This document shows positions 38,661 to 46,373 of a stretch of 64,000 bases of DNA, in pieces (positions within the stretch are counted from its first letter, which is position 1; every line of letters starts with the position of its first letter). A program made the translations under genes and the position numbers. This DNA comes from Planctomycetota bacterium (GTDB lineage: Bacteria > Planctomycetota > Planctomycetia > Isosphaerales > Isosphaeraceae), in the NCBI GenBank assembly GCA_021791715.1, contig JAJYWB010000013.1, positions 1 to 64,000 of the forward strand, in the 5' to 3' direction. Below the pieces are notes generated by a model, which was given only the letters and a program-made list of their open reading frames with translations, was not told where the DNA came from and ran no database searches.

Positions 38661-39943
38661 TATCGGGATCTCCTATTCGATTCACCGTCGCGTGAACCAG
38701 GACCGATTAAATAAATTGAATTATCAGAATCGATAACTAACCATGGTGCGCGTGGTGAATTTCCTATAGGTAAATTGGAGTTGATTGGATCAAGCGGACT
38801 ATCGGCTGGATCTTTAGAGATAGGATTTGGATCGGTAGGATGAGTGTGAATTGTCGCAATCAACGTCCATCCATCGGGTGGATTACTGAGATTCGCAAAA
38901 TCGATATGATTACGTGTACCTCTATTGTTACTTGGTGTAATCGTGCGTTTTGGCGGGTTTCCCACAGATCCAGGTTTTCCGAGCCGAATAGACCCGTCAT
39001 CAAATAGATCAACTCCAACTCCACGTTCAAGTAAATCATCTTTTGAATGTCTATTTAGAGGCTTCGCCGCATTGATTACTTGAGGGTATAGATATGAACC
39101 ATCCTTGAATATTAGCCTAAGATCGTCTCCCGACGGGATTATAATTTGTCCATGATTATTACATACAATTGTACCTTGTGGTATCCCTGGAAATTTCGTA
39201 TCGATGGGAGGAATATTTATAGGCCGATTATTAATATGAGGAACATCATCATATCCATATGGATCAATGTCGCCGCCTGGGTTATTTAGCACATTTATGT
39301 ATAAGTTATCGCTATTCGGTTTAAATCCTGTGGGATTTAATGAATCGAAAATTCCATTTGATGATGAATATCCCCTATGCCTATCATTGTATAATCCCGT
39401 GACCGTATCGTACCGCATTCCGTCGAACTTGAATCGGCTCCCCGCGGACGGATGGTTTTCGGAATGAATGCCTCCGATAGCGTCATACGAAATGTGATCG
39501 ATCACCGTCCCAGACGTGTTGACGATATCTCGCACCGAGCCGAGCTTGCCCGTCAGATACCAATCGGTCACGCCCGACGCGTTCGTGCGCGCAACCATCC
39601 CCGTCACGCCCGGAACGTATGTCGGACCCGCGAGAGAACGCTCCAAGAGCGTTCCCGAGCCGTTGAACTGCGCGTAAGGCGTGTTCGAATTCCCGTTGTA
39701 AACGATCCAGGTCTGTGTGGTCGTTCCGCCCGAAGTCTCGTCTAAGGAGGAGGTTCGGACGCATGATCCGTCGAGCGCGGTCGATTCGATCGCCGGTAAT
39801 TCGTTGATATCTAACGAGACTAGGTTCATAGGAACGCGCCGTTGATCTTGCGAGATCGAATACGCGACACACGACTGATCGATAACGACGATCGCCGCGG
39901 TCGAGAGGAGAGAGATCGTCGAAGAGGAACGATTGAAAAACAT
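38660..39943 (-). CDS. Short RHS-core protein with JAB/DUF4329-like C-terminal tip
   Basis: About 427 residues from the ATG at 39943, which opens a signal-like segment (FFNRSSSTISLLSTAAIVVI). After about 70 residues a short RHS core begins (SGGTTTQTWIVYNGNSN, LAGPTYVPGVTGMVARTNAS, TDWYLTGKLGSVRDIVNTSG), reaching a degraded form of the RHS-associated signature (YDTVTGLYNDRHRGYSSSNG). The last 150 residues are a variable tip with HTHP in WTLIATIHTHPTDPNP and a later SPLD, resembling the JAMM-like metal motif of JAB/DUF4329 domains. Classical RHS proteins are over 1000 residues; this one keeps only the end. The core is near-identical to the next RHS gene. The 283-residue partner follows, overlapping by one base. 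Confidence 0.75.
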   Translation of the reverse strand: MFFNRSSSTISLLSTAAIVVIDQSCVAYSISQDQRRVPMNLVSLDINELPAIESTALDGSCVRTSSLDETSGGTTTQTWIVYNGNSNTPYAQFNGSGTLLERSLAGPTYVPGVTGMVARTNASGVTDWYLTGKLGSVRDIVNTSGTVIDHISYDAIGGIHSENHPSAGSRFKFDGMRYDTVTGLYNDRHRGYSSSNGIFDSLNPTGFKPNSDNLYINVLNNPGGDIDPYGYDDVPHINNRPINIPPIDTKFPGIPQGTIVCNNHGQIIIPSGDDLRLIFKDGSYLYPQVINAAKPLNRHSKDDLLERGVGVDLFDDGSIRLGKPGSVGNPPKRTITPSNNRGTRNHIDFANLSNPPDGWTLIATIHTHPTDPNPISKDPADSPLDPINSNLPIGNSPRAPWLVIDSDNSIYLIGPGSRDGESNRRSR

Positions 39944-40093
39944 CCGAAACCCGAACCGATCAATCGACCTCTTATGGTAACGGTTCGAATCAGGGATTTC
40001 AATACCGTTACCGAGACGATTTTTGGGATTCCAGTCGGATCCGCCGATTGAATGGTCCATTGTCATTCGAGTAAGACCGCCACTCGGAACCAT

Positions 40094-40336
40094 TCGAACC
40101 AGACGCCTAATCTTTGGCTAAATCCCTATCAAACATCGGGTTAGGTGAACTTGATCGAGGAGTTCGGGGGCGGTCAAATTCTGTGTGTCTTGAAAGTGAG
40201 GCGCTTGTTTTGCGTCCTCTGACGTTGCTCCGTAATTAGATATAAGTTATCTTTTGTTCAATTCAGCCCGCCACTTTTGGGGTGTCCGGGTTGAACCGAC
40301 AACTGGACTTTTCCGACGAAGCATAATTGTATTAAC
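40094..40336. other. Intergenic between the two RHS units
   Basis: Runs from the upstream part of the first RHS frame to the stop of the 198-residue gene. No gene is seen. It contains the fragment CCCGCCACTTTTGGGGTGTC, which may be a remnant of a mobile sequence; I cannot assign it. Confidence 0.4.
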
Positions 40337-40933
40337 TTATTGACTAAGATTGATTGTTTTTAAAATATTCCCTGAAAGGTCGGTAATCGAAACTTGATAT
40401 GGTGACCCTTCGATTCGACGATTCGGAAAGAGAATTTGAATTTTCGCCTTATAGAGTACAAGGTTAATATATTTCGGTGTGGCGTTAAAAATCATTTCAG
40501 CGGGACCTCCCGGAGACCCTTTCATTTTGTCACCGAATAAAGTAAAGCCGAAACCGCCGTCCTTGCTCACTCCGGCCAATAAATGAGGAATATGATTCTC
40601 GTCGGTTTGTGAGAATTTAAATGTTCCATCATTATGTAGACTAAATGAAGCTTCATATTGTTGATCTTTTCCCTTGACTCTAAGAAATGGAATAACTTCT
40701 TCAAAATCTTCATCGACGCCGAGTTCAATCATGCATTTTCCATCTTTATCGACGATCTTCAAATTATTAGTTTTTAGCGAATCAAGTAAATGATCATCAA
40801 TCATTTTCTTAATCTCATTTTGATTGATAAAGAAATGAGGGTATTTCATGATAATTAAAATCAATGCGAAAAACTGGATCGCGCAGATCATGAAATATAT
40901 GCAGATCAGTCTGATAATATTTCTTTTCATCAT
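40337..40933 (-). CDS. Membrane-anchored candidate immunity protein of the second RHS unit
   Basis: A 198-residue protein starting at tandem ATGs (40933 and 40930) with CTGGAG upstream. A single N-terminal membrane helix (LICIYFMICAIQFFALILII) is followed by a beta-rich domain (CMIELGVDEDFEEVIPFLRV, SLHNDGTFKFSQTDENHIPH, GGFGFTLFGDKMKGSPGG). Anchor first and domain outside suggests a periplasmic domain. It starts 29 bp after the stop of the frame-corrected RHS gene and is AT-rich like it. No family recognised. By position it is the likely immunity partner of that RHS tip. Confidence 0.65.
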   Translation of the reverse strand: MMKRNIIRLICIYFMICAIQFFALILIIMKYPHFFINQNEIKKMIDDHLLDSLKTNNLKIVDKDGKCMIELGVDEDFEEVIPFLRVKGKDQQYEASFSLHNDGTFKFSQTDENHIPHLLAGVSKDGGFGFTLFGDKMKGSPGGPAEMIFNATPKYINLVLYKAKIQILFPNRRIEGSPYQVSITDLSGNILKTINLSQ

Positions 40934-40961
40934 TTGAAAACTCCAGATCTGTCTAAATAAA

Positions 40962-42301
40962 TCAATTCATAGGTGTGGGAGTAATATCGCCGTTACCGTC
41001 CCTTTGAGGAGCCTGAACAGGCGATCTCGTAATCGGGTAATCAGGATAAAAATTTATACGACGGCCGAATCTCTTGGTGTAATAATGAATATATCCGTTA
41101 TTGAAATAGAATGGATAAGATGGGGGGTAATGAAATCCCGCATCTTTTCCACCATTTGTTCTCGGATCGGTAATCCAAGTAAATCCATTTGGATAATGAA
41201 CATTCCCGAATCTTGGATGATAGTAAATTCCGGGAGGGTAAGTCCACTTGTCATTCTTCCAGGTAGGAGTAACTCCTGTGATAGTCGGGGTTGCAAGGAT
41301 TCCGGAGGCGGACCGGGAGCCGGCTGAGTGTCGGGACCGTTACCAGGCGTAATTGGTGGATCATTTCTATTATCGAGAGGAGTTCCTCCATTATCAGGAT
41401 GACCTGGCGTCGGCGCTGGTCTAGGATTTCCCTCATTTTGTTTACCTCCATCTCCATGATGTGAATTATTAGGAGGTGGAAAAAATGCCGGTGTTGGAGA
41501 TGGATCGAAAACCGCCGGCGGGCCGGTTGTGGGAGATGATTTCGATGGAATTGGAGGGAAATTCGGTATAATATCTTGAAAGCCACTTTGATCAATGATA
41601 TTGAGCGAGTTATTTGAAGCGTATTCGTAGAGATTCTGAATGCTCGAGTTGAATGAAGTTGGATCGATTGAAATAAACCGGCCATCACTAGATGAAAACA
41701 AGCGATGCCAATCGTTGCACAATCCCGTGATCGTATCGTACTGCATGCCGTCGAACTTGAATTGGCTGCCCGAGCTCGGATTGGTCTCGGCGCGGATCGA
41801 TCCAAACGCGCCGTACGCAATGTGATCGGTCACCGTCCCCGATGTGTTGACAATGTCGCGCACCGAACCGAGCTTGCCCGTCAAGTACCAATCGGTCACG
41901 CCCGAGGCGTTCGTGCGCGCAATCATCCCCGTCACGCCCGGAACGTATGTCGGACCCGCGAGATAACGCTCCAAATGCGTTCCCGAGCCGTTGAACTCGG
42001 CGTATGGCGAGTTCGAATTGCCGTTGTAAACGATCCAGGTCTGTGTGGTCGTTCCGCCCGAGGTCTCGTCGACTCCGATGCGACGATCGAGAGAATCATA
42101 AGTATAGGTTCCCGAGGCGATCACCGTCCCCGACGAATTCTTCTCGCGGAATCCCGTCATCTCGTTCCGATCATTCCACGTGTACGTCCAAATGTCGTCC
42201 AATGTCGTTAAATCTGTTACGAAATGATGTTGATCGAAAAGGATTCCCGTAGAGTCGAACGCACTTGAATTCGCGATGTCATGTGAGTTCATGTGTTGCA
42301 T
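40962..42301 (-). pseudogene. 5'-truncated RHS gene with a frameshift before its tip
   Basis: The RHS core (WTYTWNDRNEMTGFREKNSS, YTYDSLDRRIGVDETSGGTT, LAGPTYVPGVTGMIARTNAS, FDGMQYDTITGLCNDWHRLF) lacks the large N-terminal part of RHS proteins. A Pro-rich linker follows. Near 41290-41330 the frame breaks: the annotated frame goes on as nonsense to 41054, whereas another frame gives TPTITGVTPTWKNDKWTYPP, then FHYPPSYPFYFNNGYIHYYT and ends at 40962 with PTPMN. The restored tip of about 105 residues is rich in Tyr, Pro and Gly. The 5' end runs into a partial copy of the window's inverted-repeat element (42381-42409). I start at the ATG at 42301; no real start is evident. Confidence 0.7.
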
Positions 42302-42380
42302 CCTTAGTTCATGCGTCGCGAACTCATTTGTAAGAGCGAACGGTCGTGTGTGCCGTTTCTTATTCCTGAATTGAAAAATG

Positions 42381-42409
42381 ACGGCTCGGTCGACGCCTCG
42401 CCCTCCTGG
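42381..42409 (-). repeat. Half copy of the 80-bp inverted-repeat element
   Basis: The reverse complement reads CCAGGAGGGCGAGGCGTCGA and continues CCGAGCC, matching the left arm of the copies at 42-1057. It lies at the broken 5' end of the second RHS gene. Confidence 0.8.
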
Positions 42410-42430
42410 AGATACGTTCTCTCGACCCAA

Positions 42431-42955
42431 ACCAAACCTGAGGACGAAGCGGGGGCGAAGGGGGGAAATTCGCCGTGAGTCGATCGATCGCAGTGATATA
42501 CATCAAGTTCCGAAAGTACGTCGATCAATCTAAATGTGGTATGCTAACGACCGCGCTTTCGGATTGCAAGACCCGCTTCCGGTTTTTCTCGATTTTTTTT
42601 GAGGAGGGCCTCGGATGATTGAAATGGCTTGTTTTTCAGGGGTTTTGAGCGAAAACGCGAGAATGCTATCTTATATTATGAATTGAACGTGGCGAACGTG
42701 TTGCTTTTTGGCGACATCGCCGGGTATGACTCGGGCCTGGAAAATCGAAACAGAGTTCCGTAGCCGCGGTCGCATCGATCAATCCTTACCACGGCCCGAT
42801 TCATTGTCATTTCCAGTCGATTATGACTGTTTCGACGCGATTCTCTCCAGCGTCCTTTGGCGATTCCCCTTGCCCGATTCGGCGAAATCGGCTACGAATC
42901 GGCCGGGAGTGGATCGTTCAGGCGTTTTCGATGAAGAAGAGGGAAGGAATCCCGC
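42431..42955. other. Intergenic upstream of the Kdo hydroxylase gene
   Basis: About 520 bp without a supported gene. A ribosome-binding site for the next gene (GAGGGAAGGAAT) sits at its right end. No terminator or RNA gene is clear. Confidence 0.5.
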
Positions 42956-43864
42956 ATGGCACGGATCTTGATCGACGTCAATCGTCCTCAATTGACCGCG
43001 ACGACCGACGAATACAAAGCGCTCGAATCGGGCGATATCCTCTACTTCCCTCAAACCCCCTTCGAACTCGCGGCCGAGGAACGCGCGTTCCTCCTCGGCC
43101 AAAAACAGGCGGGGGGCACGCTCCATAAAAATATCAGCTACCGTCCCGCGATCGATAAGCTCAAAGGCGTCGAGGCCGACGACCCCGAACAATTCCGCCG
43201 CACCCATGAAATTATGCGCAATTACTCGCAACGCGCCGTCGCGTTCACCGCGTCGTTCCTGGCTCGCTACGCTTCGACCTGGAAGCTCGATTTCGCGAGC
43301 TTCAGGCCGATCGAAGAGCACGGCCGAGCCGCGGCTCGCCACGCCCGCAACGACCTGATCCACGTCGACGCGTTCGGGTCAAGACCTTCGCACGGCAATC
43401 GTTTGCTGCGGATCTTCACCAACATCAATCCCGAAAAGCCGAGAACGTGGGTCACGTCGGATCATTTCGACGAACTCGTGCGCAAACACGCGAGCGAGGC
43501 GGGGCTTCCCAAACCCCCGCATTTCTGGTCAAGGGTGCGGTCGAAGGCGCTCGCCGCGGCCGCGGGCGTCGGAATCCCCGTCGTCAATCGACCCGAGTAC
43601 GATCGATTCATGCGCCGATTCCATCATTACATGAAAGACAACGAGAACTTTCAGCAAACCTGCCGCAAGGATCGGTGGGATTTCCCACCCGATTCGACCT
43701 GGATCGTCTTCACCGATACCGCGAGCCACGCGTGTTTGAGCGGTCGGTACGCTCTTGAGCAAACGTTCATCGTCGATCGTCGCGGGCTTGTTTTTCCCGA
43801 GCGGTCGCCGATCGCGATTCTCGAAAAGATGGTCGGATTTCCGCTCACGGCGCGGTCGGCTTGA
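42956..43864 (+). CDS. kdoO: Kdo hydroxylase family dioxygenase
   Basis: A 302-residue member of the Kdo hydroxylase family (KdoO), Fe(II)-dependent dioxygenases that hydroxylate the 3-position of Kdo in lipopolysaccharide to give Ko. Diagnostic parts are RPAIDKLKGVEADDPEQFRR, HARNDLIHVDAFGSRPSHGN with the HxD iron ligands (HVDAF), LLRIFTNINPEKPRTWVTSD, RFMRRFHHYMKDNENFQQTC, WIVFTDTASHACLSGRYALE and EQTFIV. The ATG at 42956 has GGGAAGGAA upstream. With the LptD-like gene this supports an LPS-bearing outer membrane in this planctomycete. It is a single-gene unit. Confidence 0.88.
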   Translation: MARILIDVNRPQLTATTDEYKALESGDILYFPQTPFELAAEERAFLLGQKQAGGTLHKNISYRPAIDKLKGVEADDPEQFRRTHEIMRNYSQRAVAFTASFLARYASTWKLDFASFRPIEEHGRAAARHARNDLIHVDAFGSRPSHGNRLLRIFTNINPEKPRTWVTSDHFDELVRKHASEAGLPKPPHFWSRVRSKALAAAAGVGIPVVNRPEYDRFMRRFHHYMKDNENFQQTCRKDRWDFPPDSTWIVFTDTASHACLSGRYALEQTFIVDRRGLVFPERSPIAILEKMVGFPLTARSA

Positions 43865-43903
43865 GGTTCGAGGTTAGAGAATCATGGTACGAGGTTCAAC
43901 GAG

Positions 43904-43967
43904 CGCCGAAGCGGGGACGTCGGCTCATTGATGATCGCCGAAGCGGGGACGTCGGCTTATCGACGAT
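43904..43967. repeat. Two 32-bp tandem intergenic repeats
   Basis: GCCGAAGCGGGGACGTCGGC occurs twice at a 32-bp period between the Kdo hydroxylase and esterase genes. Confidence 0.8.
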
Positions 43968-44871
43968 CCCCTTTTGGCTGATTTTCGCGGCTTTTGATCG
44001 CCGATTCGTCTTGCTTCGCGGGGGAAGGCTTGGCTGGTTCGAGATATCCCGAATCGGCCATCCAGTCTGAGAGGCGTTTGGGCCAGTTTTTCAGGGTTTC
44101 GAGCTTCGATCGATTCCCCATGTTGAACGCGTGGCCGCCGCGCGCGAAGACGTGCGCCTCGACCGGAACTCCCGCGTCGCGATACTTTTGGAAGAGACGA
44201 GCGATCACTCGCGAAGCGCCCCGATCGTCGTTCGCGACAAGCAAGAACGCGGGAGGGGCGTCTTTGGGGATCGTCTCGGGAATCCCCAACGGCCCAGGAT
44301 AGATTAAGATCTGAAAATCAGGGCGGCTATTGATCCGATCGATCGGATCGGCGGCTTTGGGGTCGCCCGCGCCCGGCGCGTAAGCGACCATCGACGCGAC
44401 CTCGCCTCCCGCCGAAAACCCCATCACGCCGATACGGTCGGGGTCGAGCCCCCATTCCTCGGCGCGCGAACGGACGAGCCGCATCGCGCGGATCCCGTCT
44501 TCTCGGGCGTGAATCTCGGGCTTGTACGGCGAACCCTGTTCGCGGCCGAGCCTGTATTTGAGCGCGAACGCCGCCACGCCTATGCCGTTGAGATAGCGAG
44601 CGGGTTCCACCCCCTCGGCGTTGAACACGAGTTCGCGATGCCCGCCCCCGGGACATATGATCACAGCGGCGCGCGTCGCCTTGTCTTTGGGAGGGAGAAA
44701 CGCGGTGATCGAAGGATTGTGGATGTTTTTAATCCAGTAATCCTTGGCGATTTGAGGCAGGTCGCGCCTCGATTCAAACCCTGGAGCCCCGTTCGGCCAA
44801 AGCGGGATCTCGCGCGGTTCGTCGACTCCGACGAGCGTCGCGGCCAAAACGAACGCGTAAACGATCGGCAT
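43957..44871 (-). CDS. Secreted alpha/beta hydrolase (carbohydrate esterase-like)
   Basis: A 304-residue exported esterase. The ATG at 44871 has GGGGAGG-type purines upstream and opens a signal peptide (MPIVYAFVLAATLVG). The fold is shown by AVIICPGGGHRELVFNAEG (oxyanion loop), the nucleophile elbow IGVMGFSAGGEVASMV (Ser), and the catalytic pair near PAFLLVANDDRGASRV (Asp) and HVFARGGHAFNMGNRS (His). The motif IPLWPNGAPGFES is typical of planctomycete acetylxylan or sialate O-acetylesterase-like proteins. It probably removes acyl groups from polysaccharide outside the cytoplasm. The DUF1552 gene ends 103 bp upstream on the same strand, so cotranscription is possible. Confidence 0.85.
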   Translation of the reverse strand: MPIVYAFVLAATLVGVDEPREIPLWPNGAPGFESRRDLPQIAKDYWIKNIHNPSITAFLPPKDKATRAAVIICPGGGHRELVFNAEGVEPARYLNGIGVAAFALKYRLGREQGSPYKPEIHAREDGIRAMRLVRSRAEEWGLDPDRIGVMGFSAGGEVASMVAYAPGAGDPKAADPIDRINSRPDFQILIYPGPLGIPETIPKDAPPAFLLVANDDRGASRVIARLFQKYRDAGVPVEAHVFARGGHAFNMGNRSKLETLKNWPKRLSDWMADSGYLEPAKPSPAKQDESAIKSRENQPKGDRR

Positions 44872-44974
44872 CGGCGTCGCTCCCCCCCCCTCCCCGCCGA
44901 TTCCGCTCATTTCGCGATCGAATCGCGGGGAGACGAGCACTTTCGGCGTTCCGGGATCGTTCCAAAAGCGTTGA

Positions 44975-46363
44975 TTAAAGGTCGGCGAGCTTGCCGTCGG
45001 AATCGCCGAATCGTTTGAGGTCGGACGCTCCCATGCGTTCGGCCATGCTCAAGAAAAGGTTCGTCATCGGTTTTGATCCGTGTTTGACGTACCGGCCGGG
45101 GTTGAGCGTTCCGCCGCCGGCGCCGGCGACCACGATCGGCAGGTCGACGTGCGTGTGCCGGTTGCCGTCGGAGTTGCCGCTGCCGTAGACGATCATCGAA
45201 TGATAAAGGAGCGATTTACCGTCGGATTCTTTGATCGAATCGAGCCGATCGAGGAACCGCGCGAACCGACGGACGTACCACAGATCGATGTCGGCGACCT
45301 TGGCGATCCAATCGGCGCGATTTTGATGATGCGTGAGATCGTGATGACCTTCTGAAATGCCGATCTGTTCAAACGATCGATTGCTGCCGTCGTGCGCGAG
45401 GAGCATCGTGGCGACCCGCGTCGAATCGGTTTGGAACGCGAGGACGAGCATATCGAACATGAGGTCGATGTATTCGGTGTAATCGGCGGGAACGCCCGCG
45501 GGAGAATCGACCGACGCGAGATCGGCGGGGGCGAACCGTTCGGCGCGTTCGATGCGGGTTTCGATCTCGCGGACGCCTTCGAGGTATTGATCGAGCTTCT
45601 CGCGATCGCTCGATCCCAGGCGATCGCGCATCGCGCGCGCGTCTTCGAGCGCGAAATCGAGGATCGACCGCCGTTCGAGCCTGCGGCGTTCGAGGTTCGC
45701 GCGCCGTTCGCCCGGCGAACCCGCGCCGAAGAGCCGCTCGAAAACGAGCCTCGGGTTCGATTCGGGAGGCGCGGGAGTCGTCGGCGAAGTCCAAGACATA
45801 TTGTATTGATACGCGCAAGAATATCCCGAATCGCACGATCCCGCCTTCCGCGCCGATTCGCACGCGAGTTCGAGCGAGGGAAACCGCGTGAGATGACCGA
45901 TCTTACGCGCGATCAATTGATCGATCGATACCCCGGCGCGAACCGTGACGGCGCTTTTGTTGAGGCGAACTCCGGTGAGGAACGTTCCGCCGCCGCGTGC
46001 GTGATCGCCGGCGCCGTCGGGCCCCCCCTCGGCGGTTTTATGATCGAGCCCGCGCATCACCTGAACCATGTTTTTCAGCGGTTCGAGCGGCTGGAGCGTT
46101 TTCTTGAACTGAAAATCCTTGCCGTCCCCTTCGGGACGCCACGCCGAGGGGATCGCGCCGTTGGGAAAATAGACGAAAGCCGATCGCAACGGCGCGCCCG
46201 TGATCGTCGAGGCCTCGGCGGCGACGTCGGCGGCGAACGCCCTCGAAACCCCTCGCGTCGCGAACGCGGGCAAGGCGATCAGAGCCCCCGCTCCTCGAAT
46301 AAACGCCCGCCGTGTGACCGCAGTCGACTTTCGTCCGAGCGCCGAATCGATCTCTTTCGACAT
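44975..46363 (-). CDS. DUF1552 secreted protein
   Basis: A 462-residue protein with a Tat-type signal (VTRRAFIRGAGALIALPAFA) and the DUF1552 body: SAFVYFPNGAIPSAWRPEGD, MRGLDHKTAEGGPDGAGDHA, GGGTFLTGV, SLELACE and HTHVDLPIVVAGAGGG near the end. Planctomycetes carry many such proteins, nearly always paired with DUF1592-type cytochromes as here. The second ATG (46363) is chosen because AAGGA lies 7 bases upstream, against 1 base for the ATG at 46369. It begins 10 bp after the DUF1592 stop, so the two genes are cotranscribed. The fold recalls sulfatase/alkaline-phosphatase-like (DUF1501) proteins; the biochemical role is unknown. Confidence 0.92.
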   Translation of the reverse strand: MSKEIDSALGRKSTAVTRRAFIRGAGALIALPAFATRGVSRAFAADVAAEASTITGAPLRSAFVYFPNGAIPSAWRPEGDGKDFQFKKTLQPLEPLKNMVQVMRGLDHKTAEGGPDGAGDHARGGGTFLTGVRLNKSAVTVRAGVSIDQLIARKIGHLTRFPSLELACESARKAGSCDSGYSCAYQYNMSWTSPTTPAPPESNPRLVFERLFGAGSPGERRANLERRRLERRSILDFALEDARAMRDRLGSSDREKLDQYLEGVREIETRIERAERFAPADLASVDSPAGVPADYTEYIDLMFDMLVLAFQTDSTRVATMLLAHDGSNRSFEQIGISEGHHDLTHHQNRADWIAKVADIDLWYVRRFARFLDRLDSIKESDGKSLLYHSMIVYGSGNSDGNRHTHVDLPIVVAGAGGGTLNPGRYVKHGSKPMTNLFLSMAERMGASDLKRFGDSDGKLADL

Positions 46364-46373
46364 ATTCATGTCC

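Noticed and set aside
41251..41820. 189-codon minus-strand frame inside the second RHS gene
   Set aside because: It overlaps the RHS core in another frame and has no start or family. The real continuation of the tip is in a third frame.
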